Of a stretch of DNA of 64,000 nucleotides, positions 1-22,004 are shown piece by piece. Under the pieces are notes generated by a model. It worked only from the letters and a program-made list of their open reading frames with translations, had not been told where the DNA came from and made no database searches. Position numbers and translations under genes: made by a program. Source of the DNA: Blastocystis sp. Blastoise (lineage: Eukaryota > Sar > Bigyra > Opalinata > Blastocystidae). The DNA lies in NCBI GenBank assembly GCA_039096225.1, contig JBBPEB010000006.1:924501-988500 (forward strand). The letters run 5' to 3'. The stretch's first letter is position 1; every line of letters begins with the position of its first letter.

Positions 1-411
1 AATAATATCTCAGATAATAAAGATAATAATAATAAACATGATCAGTTATCATCTAAAAGTATTTCCTCGTCTCCTTATGTTATACCAGAGCCAAAGATCA
101 AGTCTCGAGTGTCCTTTAATGTTAATACCCATAACTCTTTAAGTAAGAAGAAATATAATGAAGCTCTTCTCGATCAAGATGAAGAAGAAGAAGAAGACAA
201 TTCTTTAGGGAGAGAATCCTCTTCTACTCTTCTTCGACACTCTTTCTTCCCTAGCTTTCGACTTAGTACATTTAATGAATTCTCTACTTTTGGGTCAAAT
301 AGAAACCGATTTAGAGACAGTATTTCGATGAACGACTTGAATGCCAAAGAGAAAAAAGACAAAGATAAAGAGATATCATTCAAACATGTCTATGATCCTC
401 TTGCTGAATAA
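1..411 (+). CDS. C-terminal part of an unidentified Asn/Ser/Glu-rich protein
   Basis: The frame is open from the first base of the window to the TAA at 409-411, so this is the 3' end of a longer gene that starts outside. The ~136 visible residues are low complexity: an Asn/Asp/Lys-rich start, a Ser-rich stretch, an acidic run of Glu near residue 60, and a lysine/aspartate-rich tail. No intron signal or recognisable domain is seen. I do not recognise the protein. It reads like the disordered tail of a regulatory or scaffold protein. An A/T-only 3' flank follows the stop. Confidence 0.6.
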   Translation, partial: NNISDNKDNNNKHDQLSSKSISSSPYVIPEPKIKSRVSFNVNTHNSLSKKKYNEALLDQDEEEEEDNSLGRESSSTLLRHSFFPSFRLSTFNEFSTFGSNRNRFRDSISMNDLNAKEKKDKDKEISFKHVYDPLAE

Positions 412-1326
412 TCAGTTTCAATATTCACTTTCATAGAAATAACAACTCAATTACTATTGTTTTATAAAGACAAACTTGTACTATAAAATCTATATTTTTT
501 TAATTTTTTTTTTTTTTTAATTTTTCACTATTTGTTTTCATTTTTTATTAATAATGATTTGTTTTGATTTGTTTTGTATTATAGATATAATATTACTGGC
601 ATTATAAAGTAATGTAGTATTGTTTTCTAAACACAAAGAAACTCGACATGTTAAAATTGTATATTACTTATTGCCAATCGATTATAATTAATTAAATTTA
701 TTGATATAAAAACAATTCGATAAATAAACTAATACTATATGGATTGATATGTATCTTATTGTGGAAAAACAAATTCTCAAACAATACTATAAACTCAGTT
801 ATTTATCATGAAATTTATAATAAGAACATTTGTTTTATACTAAATAAAAACATTGAAAAAGTTAACATTATCTTAAAATTATTGAGCTAAAACCTTGTTG
901 ATGAAATATATATCATCAATGATTATTCTACATATAATAATAAATAAAACCCATGATTAATTCTTATCATTCAATTTTTTAAATATTTTATTCTTTAATA
1001 ACATTTCATGTTATAAAAATAAATTATTCTGAGAAAAAAATATAAACAAATAATAATGTTTCATTAACAAAAACAAAACAAAAATAATAACAAAAAAATA
1101 TTTAAATAATGATTCAATAAGTAAGCACCACAAAATAGGAGAAAACTTGATAAATATAATTAAATATTGAAAAAAACAAAAAAGCCCAACTGAAATATGG
1201 AAAACAGATTTTGTTATCAAAATGTAGATTTTGAATACAAATCAAAAGTGACAGCATTGTTAAGATGAATTACAAGAGTTTCAAAAAATATCACAACTTT
1301 ATTTATCGAAACTATTGAGCCACTCA
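412..1326. other. A+T-rich intergenic DNA, no gene seen
   Basis: About 0.9 kb of A/T-rich sequence between the partial gene and the first repeat unit. Short open frames here are low complexity. No tRNA, repeat unit or splice-signal pair supporting an exon was recognised. Confidence 0.6.
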
Positions 1327-2125
1327 TAGAGCGGTTCAAAAGTTGCGACAAAAGTTGCGACAAGTTGCGACAAAAGTTGCGACAAGTTGCGACAAAAGTT
1401 GCGAAAAAGTTGTGACAAGTTGCGACAAAGTTGCGACAAGTTGCGACAAGTTGCGACACTTTTTATATCTCATTTGTAAGCCATATATTTATTATATTAT
1501 ATATTTAAATATATAATTATAGACAGATTTACATGATGATTACATAAATAATTTTTAAATAAATTAAAAATAAGTTTAATACTCTTAATAAGCGTTTTAA
1601 ACACTAAAAATTGATTTTTTAAAGTCAAATTTATTCTATAAATATCGTTATTTTAATCAGTTTAACAATCTTTTAACGATTTTTAAAATATTATATTATT
1701 TTTATATTATAAGAATAATGTTATTAAATATAAAAAGTGAAAAATTGAATGTCATAGATAGAGCTGTTCAAAAGTTGCGACAAAAGTTAAGACAAGTTAA
1801 GACAGTTGCGACACTTTTTATATGCTATTTGTAAGCCATATATTTATTATATAATATATTTAAATAAATAATTATAAAGATATTTTCATGATGATTACAT
1901 AAATAATTTTTAAATAAATTTAGAATTAGTTTAATACCTAAAATAAGCGTTTTAAACACTAAAATTTGAAATTTTTGAAATTGATAAGTGAAATTCATTA
2001 GATAAATATACTTATTTTAATCATTTTTTAATTCTTTTAACGATTTTTAAAGTATTATATTATTTTTATACTATCTAAATAATGTTATTAAATATAAAAA
2101 GTGAAGAATTGAATGTCATAAAAGC
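1327..2125 (+). repeat. Two tandem copies of a repeat unit headed by TAGAGCGGTTC and GTTGCGACAA arrays
   Basis: Unit 1 starts at 1327 (TAGAGCGGTTC), carries about ten tandem or near-tandem copies of GTTGCGACAA (1340-1460), then ~300 bp of unique A/T sequence. Unit 2 starts at 1759 (TAGAGCTGTTC), has a shorter GTTGCGACA/GTTAAGACA array, then the same tail, recognisable by TTTGTAAGCCATATATTTATTATA, GATGATTACATAAATAAT and AAGCGTTTTAAACACTAAAA. Both units end near GAATTGAATGTCATA. The TAGAGC end matches the palindromic elements at 4362-4458 and 5100-5149, so these are probably single-ended or decayed relatives. Confidence 0.75.
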
Positions 2126-2870
2126 TTCATTGAAGACAAAATGAACTCATTAAGTATAAAAGTATTTTTAAAATGATTCATTTCTTCATAATGAGCTAAT
2201 AATGAGCTATTGATAACATATATATTCAAATAATTTCATTTCATCAAAATTCAATTTTTAACATTCTTCATTAAACATCATATAATGAATCATTATGATG
2301 TAAATATGTATCTATATGATAAATAAGAATCAATTGTAATTATATTATTCTTAATTAGATGATAAAATGAGTTGATAAAAAATAAATCATTTCAAAAAGA
2401 TCTAAAATCAATCTATTAATGAAATCATTCACATTATTAAATACTAAGAATAATACAAACTATGATTTCAATTGAAAATGGATAAATAATGCAAAGAAAA
2501 TAAAATTGAAATTCATTTGAATTTTGATTAGAAAATGTAATTTCAAAAATGAGTCAAAAATGGATTTATACCGTAAATAAATCAAATTTTTGACTGTAAA
2601 AAAAATGTTCAAAATATTTTGAATTCTTTCTTTAATTCATTTCATATGATCTTTTCATTTTTATAAAATGAAATTTGGTATATATATTCATCACTACTTA
2701 GTTCATATAATGAAATATTTTCTTATATAAATATTAATTAAATATATGTTTAAATGAAAAGTTGTGACAAAGTTGTGACAAATTGCGACACTGAATTTAT
2801 TTTTTAAACAAGTCTTTTTTAATTGCCAAATTAATAAAATAATCACGGGACTCTCGCCATTATTCATGGT
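2126..2870. other. A+T-rich spacer inside the repeat nest
   Basis: A/T-rich sequence with repeated short words such as AATGAGCTAATAATGAGC and ATTCATTTCAT. Near 2761-2790 it holds two or three further GTTGTGACAAA copies, so it probably belongs to the same repeat family. No coding frame is supported. Confidence 0.5.
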
Positions 2871-2958
2871 TTAAAAAAGTTGCGACAAATTGCGGCAAGT
2901 TGCGACAAGTTGTGAAATTTGTCGCAACTCGATTTGTCGCAACTTTTGAATCGTTCTA
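2871..2958. repeat. Palindromic TAGAGC-family element, left end eroded
   Basis: The left arm AAGTTGCGACAAATTGCGGC and right arm GTCGCAACTTTTGAATCGTTCTA form an inverted repeat. The central segment (GTTGCGACAAGTTGTGAAATTTGTCGCAACTCGATTTGTC) is almost identical to the element at 4362-4458. The right terminus reads TCGTTCTA instead of CCGCTCTA, a decayed end. Confidence 0.65.
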
Positions 2959-2965
2959 ATTTAGA

Positions 2966-4364
2966 ATGAAATTGAAAAATATATTTGAAATGAATAATAG
3001 TAATATGCCTTGTTATAATACTATTCAAAAACGAATTATTCCTAAATTATATGATGAACGTCTTCAATATGTAAAAATGAGTTTAGATAAATGTCCTCTA
3101 GCTCAGTGACTTCCAAAAGGCCCTTTTTTTTTGCGGTGCCGCAATTGTCACAGAAAAATGTGACACTTTTGTTAATTTTTGACAGTGTAAAAATATTTAT
3201 TATTATATTAAGTCATATTAAGTCTGACTTAAAGTGACTTTATGTGACTGTCAAAAAAAGTCACCGCAAGTGTCACAAAAAGTCGGGAAGGCACTGCTCT
3301 AGCTGTTCTATGTGATTCTTCTACTTCAGATGCTGGTTCTAATTATTTATCAATAATCGTAAGAAGATTGAATTCTTTCAATTTGAATGAACCTTTCTAC
3401 TTAATAAACTTGAAAAGAATGGAAAATCAAAAATCAAATAATTATCTTTCTATCATTCAAGATACATTAGAAGAATGGAATATTAAGAGAAAACAATTTA
3501 AATCGTTTCATACAGATAACTGTAATACTATGCGAAATGCTGGTAATAATTATGAATCGATTTTTAGTGATGGAATTTATTGTGGATGTTTTATGCATAT
3601 GATTAATCTAGTAGCTGAAAAACTAAAAGATGGTTTTATTAATACGAAATCATTCATTAATCTCATTAATTCATCATTTCGTTTCTTTAGAAAGAAAAAT
3701 GATTTATGGTTATCCTTTCTTAATATAAATAATCTTCCTTCTTCTTCTTTCTTTTCTTATGTTGAAACACGATGGATATCTTGGTATAAATCATTAAGAT
3801 ATATTTTGAAACATTTTAAATATTTGAAATCATTCTATGAATATTTAGAAACATTGGATATGTTAAGTGAAAAAGATAAAGAAATATTGAATATTCTTCA
3901 AGATAATCAATTATCTTCTTCTTTACATATCGAAATGTCGATTCTCTTGAAGAGTGGAATAATGTTTGAAGAAATATTAAAATTATTATCCAATGATAAT
4001 TTTCAATGTTGTAATGTTTCTAGTTTGATAGATGAAATTGAAGAAGAATTGAAGAATTCAAAAGATAATATAATTATGATAGTGAATGAAATATGCAAAG
4101 AAAATAATTTATCAAATGTTCAATCTTCATTTATTCAAGAATATAAGAAAAGTATATTTATTATTTATTATTAATTTATATTTTATAGGTTTTACGAATA
4201 CATTATTAAAATTGAAAGAAATCAAAACAGTGAATAAGAAACAAATGATATTTTATAATGAAGTAAAACATTTTAATCCTTTCTTAATGTCTTCTTCATT
4301 TCCTTCTTTCACTTTATCTTTATTTTTAAATATTGAAAAGAAAGATTATTTATTATGTGTTTAG
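2966..4364 (+). pseudogene. Decayed hAT-type transposase gene
   Basis: A frame opens at ATG 2966 and is interrupted by a 193-bp insertion at 3104-3296. It resumes after the duplicated target site, runs to ~4151, and can continue after a putative intron (about 4152-4189, GTATAT...TTATAG) to a stop at 4364. The middle part carries hAT-like signatures: an Asp/Asn motif (HTDNCNTMRNAG), a C-x-C-x3-H-x2-NL block (CGCFMHMINL), and an ETRW-x-SWY block. The N-terminal BED finger and C-terminal dimerisation region are not evident, and palindromic repeats flank the frame on both sides. I infer a non-autonomous relic rather than a host gene. Family placement rests on these motifs only. Confidence 0.65.
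3104..3296. mobile_element. 193-bp MITE with 8-bp target duplication, nested in the transposase
   Basis: The element begins CAGTGACTTCC and ends GGAAGGCACTG, imperfect terminal inverted repeats, and has no coding capacity. It is bounded by perfect 8-bp direct repeats CTCTAGCT at 3096-3103 and 3297-3304. CAGTG ends plus 8-bp duplications are hallmarks of hAT-superfamily MITEs. Removing the element and one repeat restores the reading frame of the surrounding transposase, which supports the insertion event. Confidence 0.9.
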
Positions 4365-4458
4365 AGCGGTTCAAAAGTTGCGGCAAAAGTTGCGACAAGT
4401 TGCGACAAGTTGTGAAATTTGTCACAACTCGATTTGTCGCAACTTTTAAACCGCTCTA
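4362..4458. mobile_element. 97-bp palindromic TAGAGCGG element with near-perfect 8-bp target duplication
   Basis: The sequence runs from TAGAGCGGTTCAAAAGTTGC to GCAACTTTTAAACCGCTCTA, almost wholly self-complementary with inner GTTGCGACAA repeats. Flanking octamers are TATGTGTT (4354-4361) and TATGTATT (4459-4466), one mismatch, consistent with a hAT-type 8-bp duplication. It lies exactly where the transposase frame ends. Confidence 0.8.
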
Positions 4459-5093
4459 TATGTATTCAAAAATGAAAGATTTCATGAAAATGAAAAGAAA
4501 ACAAACGAATACAAATACTATAAACAAAAGTGATATAACTCTAGTTTTCTCTTCTTCAACAAATTCCATTTATTTCTAATATGCTTCATTTATTCTTCAA
4601 CTATCTTCTACTACTATTAACAAAAACATTTCTATCATTCATGTTTTTTTGCATACACAGAAAGAAATTGTTCTGGTGAAAATTTATATAGACATTTATT
4701 TTTCTATGTGAATTCGGAAATCCAAAAAATACTCAAAATGATTCAATTCATATTGAAGATAAATTTTAAAAAATTGATGTTTCATTCAGATAACAATAGA
4801 AGATGATAAAAAAAATATCACGTGTACATGAAACTGATGTTTATGAAAGAAATTTCTATTTAAATAGTGTTTATCTGATTCTCTTGATGATATTTTATCG
4901 TTATTTAAAAATAGTTTTCTACTTTTAGCAATGTTTTTGAAATCAATCTTAATAATTTTCATAATATGTGATATATATATTTTTTTGATAATTAATAAAT
5001 ATATAGGTTTGCTATATATAAAAATATAAAAAAAATAGTTGTCACAACTTTTGAGTCACACCAGTACAAATCTAGAATAATAATTTTGTGCGT
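4459..5093. other. A+T-rich intergenic DNA
   Basis: No supported gene. A short frame to 4579 is probably read-through of repeat and flank. A lone GTTGTCACAACTTTTGAGTC near 5038 resembles half of the nearby palindrome. Confidence 0.5.
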
Positions 5094-5155
5094 TTAATTT
5101 AGAGCGGTTCAAAAGTTGTAAAGATTGTCGCAACTTTTGAACCGCTCTAAATTAA
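5094..5155. repeat. Short perfect palindrome of the TAGAGCGG family
   Basis: Arms 5094-5118 and 5131-5155 are perfectly complementary over 25 bp (core AGAGCGGTTCAAAAGTTG) around a 12-bp loop. It is the smallest copy of the family, possibly a minimal MITE. The flanking octamers match at 6 of 8 bases (GTTTAATT and AATTAATT). Confidence 0.85.
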
Positions 5156-5377
5156 TTTTGTATTCCATAATCTCATTTTATTTTTTAAGTAAGAAATATA
5201 TATTATGTATAAAGATTTTTTTACATTGAATTTAAAAATAAATAGTGAAAAACAAACAATTGAAAAGTAAAACAAAATAGAAGATAATATTATGGTTATA
5301 ACTCAGAATACATATAATACTTATAAAAATAACAGCGTAAGAGAAGAAAAAGCATAGAAAAGTGTATATTATATTTT

Positions 5378-15541
<10,164 letters not shown>

Positions 15542-15851
15542 ATAATAAACCTTTTTTAAATGTACCTTATTTCTTATAACTTAGATCACTCTTGTATCTG
15601 ACAACTTTTTTTGAAATTTTCTATTATTCTATTGTTTACTTTTTTTAATATATATCAATGTGTTTTTAATTGCTTATTGTTATGTTTTGTTTATTCAATT
15701 TAATAGTACATATCGAAAATATCACTAAACATCTATATTATATATAGAAATTTGAATTGACTGTGAATAATTAAAATATTTTATGTTTTTTTATTATTAA
15801 GTTTATTGAAAAAAGATATTCAGATATAGGATATGGAAAAATTCTTCAGTA
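15542..15851. other. 3' flank of the fusion gene
   Basis: About 310 bp of A/T-rich sequence between the hydrogenase stop and tRNA-Tyr. Nothing else seen. Confidence 0.6.
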
Positions 15852-15940
15852 CCGAGCTTAGCTCAGTTGGAAGAGCGTTAGACTGTAGTGGCTGCATTGC
15901 AGCAATCTAAGGGTCGCTGGTTCGATTCCGGCAGCTCGGA
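15852..15940 (+). tRNA. tRNA-Tyr (GTA) with intron
   Basis: Acceptor stem CCGAGCT/AGCTCGG, D arm GCTCAGTTGGAAGAGC, anticodon stem TTAGA/TCTAA with anticodon GTA at 15885-15887, and T arm with GGTTCGATTCC. A 16-base intron (about 15889-15904, TGGCTGCATTGCAGCA) sits one base 3' of the anticodon, the standard eukaryotic site. A T-rich stretch follows as Pol III terminator. Confidence 0.96.
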
Positions 15941-16571
15941 ATTCCTTTTTATTTTTTTTATCAATTCTTTATTTACAAAACAATATTTTGTTTTGAGTTT
16001 ATTTTTTAAATAAACAAATAATAACTAAAATCAATATCAAGAGAAAAATCAGGTTAATATGGAGAACAAATAAAAACTAAATGAGAAAAACATCATTTCA
16101 ATACATGCAATAAAAGAGATTTATATTATCATAACAAAGATAAATATAGGTTACTCATAACCTCTGAAATAGTATAAATAAATTAGAAATGCAATGATCA
16201 AAAACAAAAACATGAGATTCAATTGATAAACAAAAAGAGTAAAAATAAATATTAAAATGATAAGCTACACAAAGAATGATAATAAAACAATGAAAGTATT
16301 CATTGTAGATAAATGATGAATAATAAATTCTTTAGTATACAAGGAAAGCAAATAAAAAGACAAAATATGTATATAATCAGTAAATAATTCATATATATAT
16401 ATAGCTTGTTGTGATTAGAGAAAACAAAGAAAAGATTGATATATTTTAGTTATATATATGTATATAAATGATAAGATAAATGATAAGATAAATGATAGCA
16501 TAAATAAAGAATAAAAACATGTAAATAATAAAATATATATTGAATGAAGTAAATAAATAAATAAATAATGG
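15941..16571. other. A+T-rich intergenic DNA
   Basis: A/T-rich spacer with small direct repeats (GATAAGATAAATGATAAGATAAATGATA near 16470). It is the 3' flank of the minus-strand endosulfine-like gene. No gene seen. Confidence 0.55.
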
Positions 16572-17995
<1,424 letters not shown>

Positions 17996-19166
17996 ACTGC
18001 AAGAAGAGTTAAATCAAAATAAATTTGAGAAAATAAATAAATATTCTTAAACTGAATATGAAAGAATAATGGTAGGTTCTTTCCATAGAAATCTCCTTGC
18101 GATTATAAAAACGGACCATAATTATTCATCTTATTGATTGGCAAGGAGGGATTTCAGATGAAAACAATGATTGGATCTTTTCGATATATAAGCCAGTCAA
18201 AACTACTGTTTTGACTGTCCATAATTTATCAAGTCACAACAAAGAAACAAATGATATAGGGGGAAATACTACCAAAAACAGAAACATACAATAACCTCCA
18301 TTAATAAATCATAAAAGAAAAAAAAAATAACAGCTTATGTAAAAGTCTCTTCTCATCTCTGTAAGAATTCTCAATGACTATTTTCAGTGACTATCTATAT
18401 GGTATACTTTTTAAATATAAGATTAGTTATTTTACTCATACAATAAAAAAGAGATTAGAGTTAAAATGACTTTTAATAAGAAATATAAAACTAATGGAAG
18501 ATATATTAATGGAATAAAAAAACTATTTGAGTCTTTGTAAGCATAGAAACGAGACAAGTGTAATAAATTATTTTATTCATGATGTACGCATATTTCTTAT
18601 ATATATTGATATTTATACGATACCAGATTCATCCTTAAAAGACAATAAATAAATCAAACTAAATGTTGGAGACATAATTGTGAATTGCTATGAACACTAT
18701 ACAACCAAGAGAATATTCATTATCCAAATTATTGTCGAAATATAAAAATGATTCAGTGTTTTGTATATTCCAGACACATTCTAATAGAAAAACATATAAA
18801 AAGTCAGTTTTTTAAATACAAAACTGAAAGTAGCATTTCTTTCTCATTTGAATAAATTGTTTTTTTGAGTACTTTACATAATATTTTTTACTTATTTGTA
18901 TATAATATTTATATATTAACAAAGATCACAAAACAATTAATGTCAAAACAATTAATGAATAAAAAACTGTTGCCGTTTTAACAAAGGAAACTCTTTATTT
19001 TTTAGATAAAACTATATATAACATAGATTATAATGCCTGAGATAAGAATAAAAAAGAAAACGCTATCTTTTATATTAAAAAAAAAAATAAAATGTTTAAA
19101 GACTGAATAAATAGAGAAGATGAAGATAATAAAATAGCGATATATACTAAATAATATAAATACTTT
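17996..19166. other. Intergenic region with two inverted repeats
   Basis: No gene recognised. Imperfect inverted repeat AAATCTCCTTGC (18089-18100) / GCAAGGAGGGATTT (18141-18154), and a perfect short hairpin CAGTCAAAAC (18194-18203) / GTTTTGACTG (18208-18217). Both are 90-220 bp upstream of the endosulfine-like start and may be regulatory. Confidence 0.5.
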
Positions 19167-19770
19167 TTATTCGAGTCTGAGGATAATATGAACACCACTA
19201 TCCGTTTCAATGATGTCACTTAATTCTCCAACTTTCAGAGCAAAAGAAGCTTCTTCAAAAGGTCGTTGCATCTGACCTCTTCCGAAAAAACCTAAATCAC
19301 CACCACGTCTTGCACTATATATATATATATATAATTATTAGAAAAGTAGTTATTTATTTAATATTTAAAAAAAAAGTGTATGAATAAAAATATAAATTCG
19401 AATTGAGGAGAGAAAGCCAATAAACAAATCAATACCTGCTGCAATCACTTTCACGAGAAGCTAAATCCATGAATACTCTTTGTAAACTAGGATAATCAGG
19501 TTGACTAGCAATAATAGAACGTAAACGAGATAATTCAGCAATAGCTTCTTCTTTTGAACAGGTTATATTAGGATTTCTCCAAGAAGCAGGACGACGAGAT
19601 CCGCGATGTTTCTTCAGTAAATGGGCACAACGAACTTGTTGTTGCTTTTCTGGTTCTGGTTGTTCTTTAGGACAATCCCAAGTTTTCTCATGTGTATGTA
19701 CGTTATAATAAAAGTAAACACCAGGATGTCTACTACTTTCGTGTTTTTCCCAACCTTCTGGAAGAGGCAT
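19167..19770 (-). CDS. PIN1: Pin1-type WW-parvulin peptidyl-prolyl isomerase
   Basis: Two exons (19770-19436 and 19314-19167) encode 160 residues, the usual Pin1/Ess1 length. An N-terminal WW domain ([10 protein letters not shown], then [13 protein letters not shown], residues 3-36) is followed by a parvulin domain starting [10 protein letters not shown] with the basic phosphate-binding patch (RGSRRPASW). The active site reads [20 protein letters not shown] across the splice junction, with catalytic Cys and Ser in place. It ends with [11 protein letters not shown]. The enzyme isomerises phospho-Ser/Thr-Pro bonds in nuclear cell-cycle and transcription factors. The intron is GTATTG...TATAG. 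Nothing looks truncated. Confidence 0.96.
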
Positions 19771-20596
19771 TTGAAAAGATGTAAAAATAAAATTTGTTTA
19801 TTTTTTATTATTATTTTTATATTCCTGCTTCATTTCAATAAAAAAAAATTCTATGAAATTATTTATTGGGGTTTATAGGCTATTATTTATATAGAATTTC
19901 AACTTTATGCATTTCAATAAGTTTAATTAACTAGAGACAACAACAATTTTGTGTCAACTACTTTTTTTTATAGTTATTTTTGCTCATGAAAGGAAAAACA
20001 AAATGAAAATGATAATATATCAATATTAATAGTTTATACATCTTTTGTGAAATTTCATGAGTATTTTTCTGTTTATTTTTTATTGAACTGATAGTTAATA
20101 GGTTTTAGACATGCCTTTATTCATAAAGGAATGAAACTTGATTAATAATCAAAAATATATGATCTGATTGATATTATAAAACAATAATTCACTTTCTCAA
20201 ATAGCCTTAAAAAAGTATTTATATAAAAATATCCATTCATAGAATAATTCACTATATATAGAGAATATATTTAAATAAAAAATGAACGAAATAACACAAA
20301 ATCACGAACAAATTCTGAATTTATATTCTTATAACATGCTCTATATTCAATTCACTTTATAAAAGAATGAAAACCAAGATACTACATATAAGAATAACAG
20401 CAAATTGAAGTATATTATAACGAATGAATCCAAAAAAATATGACAAGGAATGAAAACCGATTTTTGCTTATAAAAAATGGAATTTCCACGATTAAAATGT
20501 TCTTATTTGACTGGTTTGTTTCGATAGTATATGTGTTAAATAGAATATTTATAATTTAACAATTTAAATAGATTTTCAAGTTGTTAATTATATAAA
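19771..20596. promoter_or_regulatory. Divergent upstream region between PIN1 and RLP24
   Basis: 826 bp of A/T-rich DNA between two divergent start codons, so it contains both promoters. No specific element recognised. Confidence 0.4.
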
Positions 20597-21440
20597 ATGA
20601 GAATAGATACATGTTACTTTTGTTCTGGTCCTATATATCCTGGACATGGAATGACTTTTGTCAGAAATGATAGTAAAGTCTTTAGGTTTTGTAGAAGTAA
20701 ATGCCGAAGAAACTTCGATTTGAAACGTAATCCTCGTAAAGTTCGTTGGACCAAAGCTTTCAGACGTGCTAATGGAAAGGATATTAAAGTTGTATGTATA
20801 TATGAAGATATTAATTTATAGACTATTTATTATTTCTTTTTAATTTTATTTCTTGAATTGTTATTGTTTATTATATAAATAAATATATTTTTATTATTAT
20901 TATTATACTTATAGGACTCCACTCTTGACTTTGAAAAAATCAGAAACCGTCCTGTTAAATACGATCGTGATCTTATGATGAAGACAATCAAGGCTATGAA
21001 ACGTATTGAAGAAATTAAGAAGGTCAGACAACAACGTTTCTATAAACAAAGATATATAATTTTAAAATATATTTATTATTCTCTCTTTATTAAGTTTTTT
21101 TTATTATAACACCTTGATTTGATATATATATGTATATATTATCATTAGTTCTTTTATACTAATACTATTTATTGTTTTTATAAAGAATGGCTGCTTCTAA
21201 GATTAGACAGAAGGAAGAAATGAAGGCAGATATTGCTAAGGTATTCTATATTTATTATTATTATTATTATATTTATAATGAAATGGTGACATTTGTTTTT
21301 GGGTACTATTATAAAGGTTTTCTTTATTTTGTTTATAGTTATATATATATTTTTATTTTTTCTTCTTATTCAATTTGTTTTTTTTCTTATTATTTATTTT
21401 TTTCTTATTATTATTGATTTATTTTTTTATTCTATATATA

Positions 21441-21484
<44 letters not shown>

Positions 21485-21686
21485 ACACAATATCTATATA
21501 ATTAATGAGTATATTCTATAGAATATTGATATTCTTGCTCCTCATGCTTCTAAGATGACTGAAGACTTACAGAAGGCTGAAGTTGTAAGACAAGAACTTA
21601 ATGCTAAAAAGGCTATTCGTCAAGCTCGCAAAATGAATAGAAATAATAAGAAGAAGGAAGAAAATACTAATGTTGAAATGAATTAA
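20597..21686 (+). CDS. RLP24: Ribosome biogenesis protein RLP24 (L24e family)
   Basis: Four exons (20597-20791, 20915-21051, 21186-21240, 21522-21686) give 183 residues. The N-terminal zinc-ribbon reads [13 protein letters not shown] followed by FRFCRSKC, then [15 protein letters not shown], all diagnostic of RLP24/RSL24D1, which occupies the L24 site in pre-60S particles and recruits the AAA-ATPase Afg2/Drg1. The C-terminal half is the basic, coiled-coil-like tail (MKRIEEIKK, later a Lys/Arg/Asn-rich end). Introns 1 and 3 are GT-AG. Intron 2 (21052-21185) starts ATATAT and ends AAAG; no GT donor keeps the frame. It holds TACTAAT, a good branch site, so the splice is probably real but non-canonical (or a donor base is wrong in the assembly). 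Confidence 0.94.
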
Positions 21687-22004
21687 ATATATTAACATTA
21701 TTATTATAATTTCTTCTCTACATTTTTTTTGTTACTTGTTTTATTTTGTTGTACATTTTATTTCTGGTTGTTGTCATTTTTACATATATATATTCTTTGT
21801 CATATTTCTATTTATTATAAAACAGAAAAAGTGTTGTGTTCTCGTGTATTGAAAATGAATTTTAAAAATAAAATTTTTAATAAAATAAAGCAAACTAAAT
21901 ATTTGTGAAAAAAAGCATAGTGAATATAATATAATTTAGAAATGATACAAATAGCATTAATCAGATCATAAAAAAAGGAGTGTGCATAATAAAATACAGC
22001 GTGC
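21687..22004. other. Convergent 3' spacer
   Basis: 318 bp of A/T-rich sequence between the RLP24 stop and the AP-2 mu stop; both 3' UTRs lie here. Nothing else seen. Confidence 0.5.

Noticed and set aside
1217-1459. Minus-strand frame with repeated Val-Ala-Thr-Cys
   Set aside because: It is the translation of the GTTGCGACAA repeat array, not a protein.
1340-1460. Possible CRISPR array
   Set aside because: The units are ~10 bp, almost contiguous and without spacers of constant length; eukaryotic repeat.
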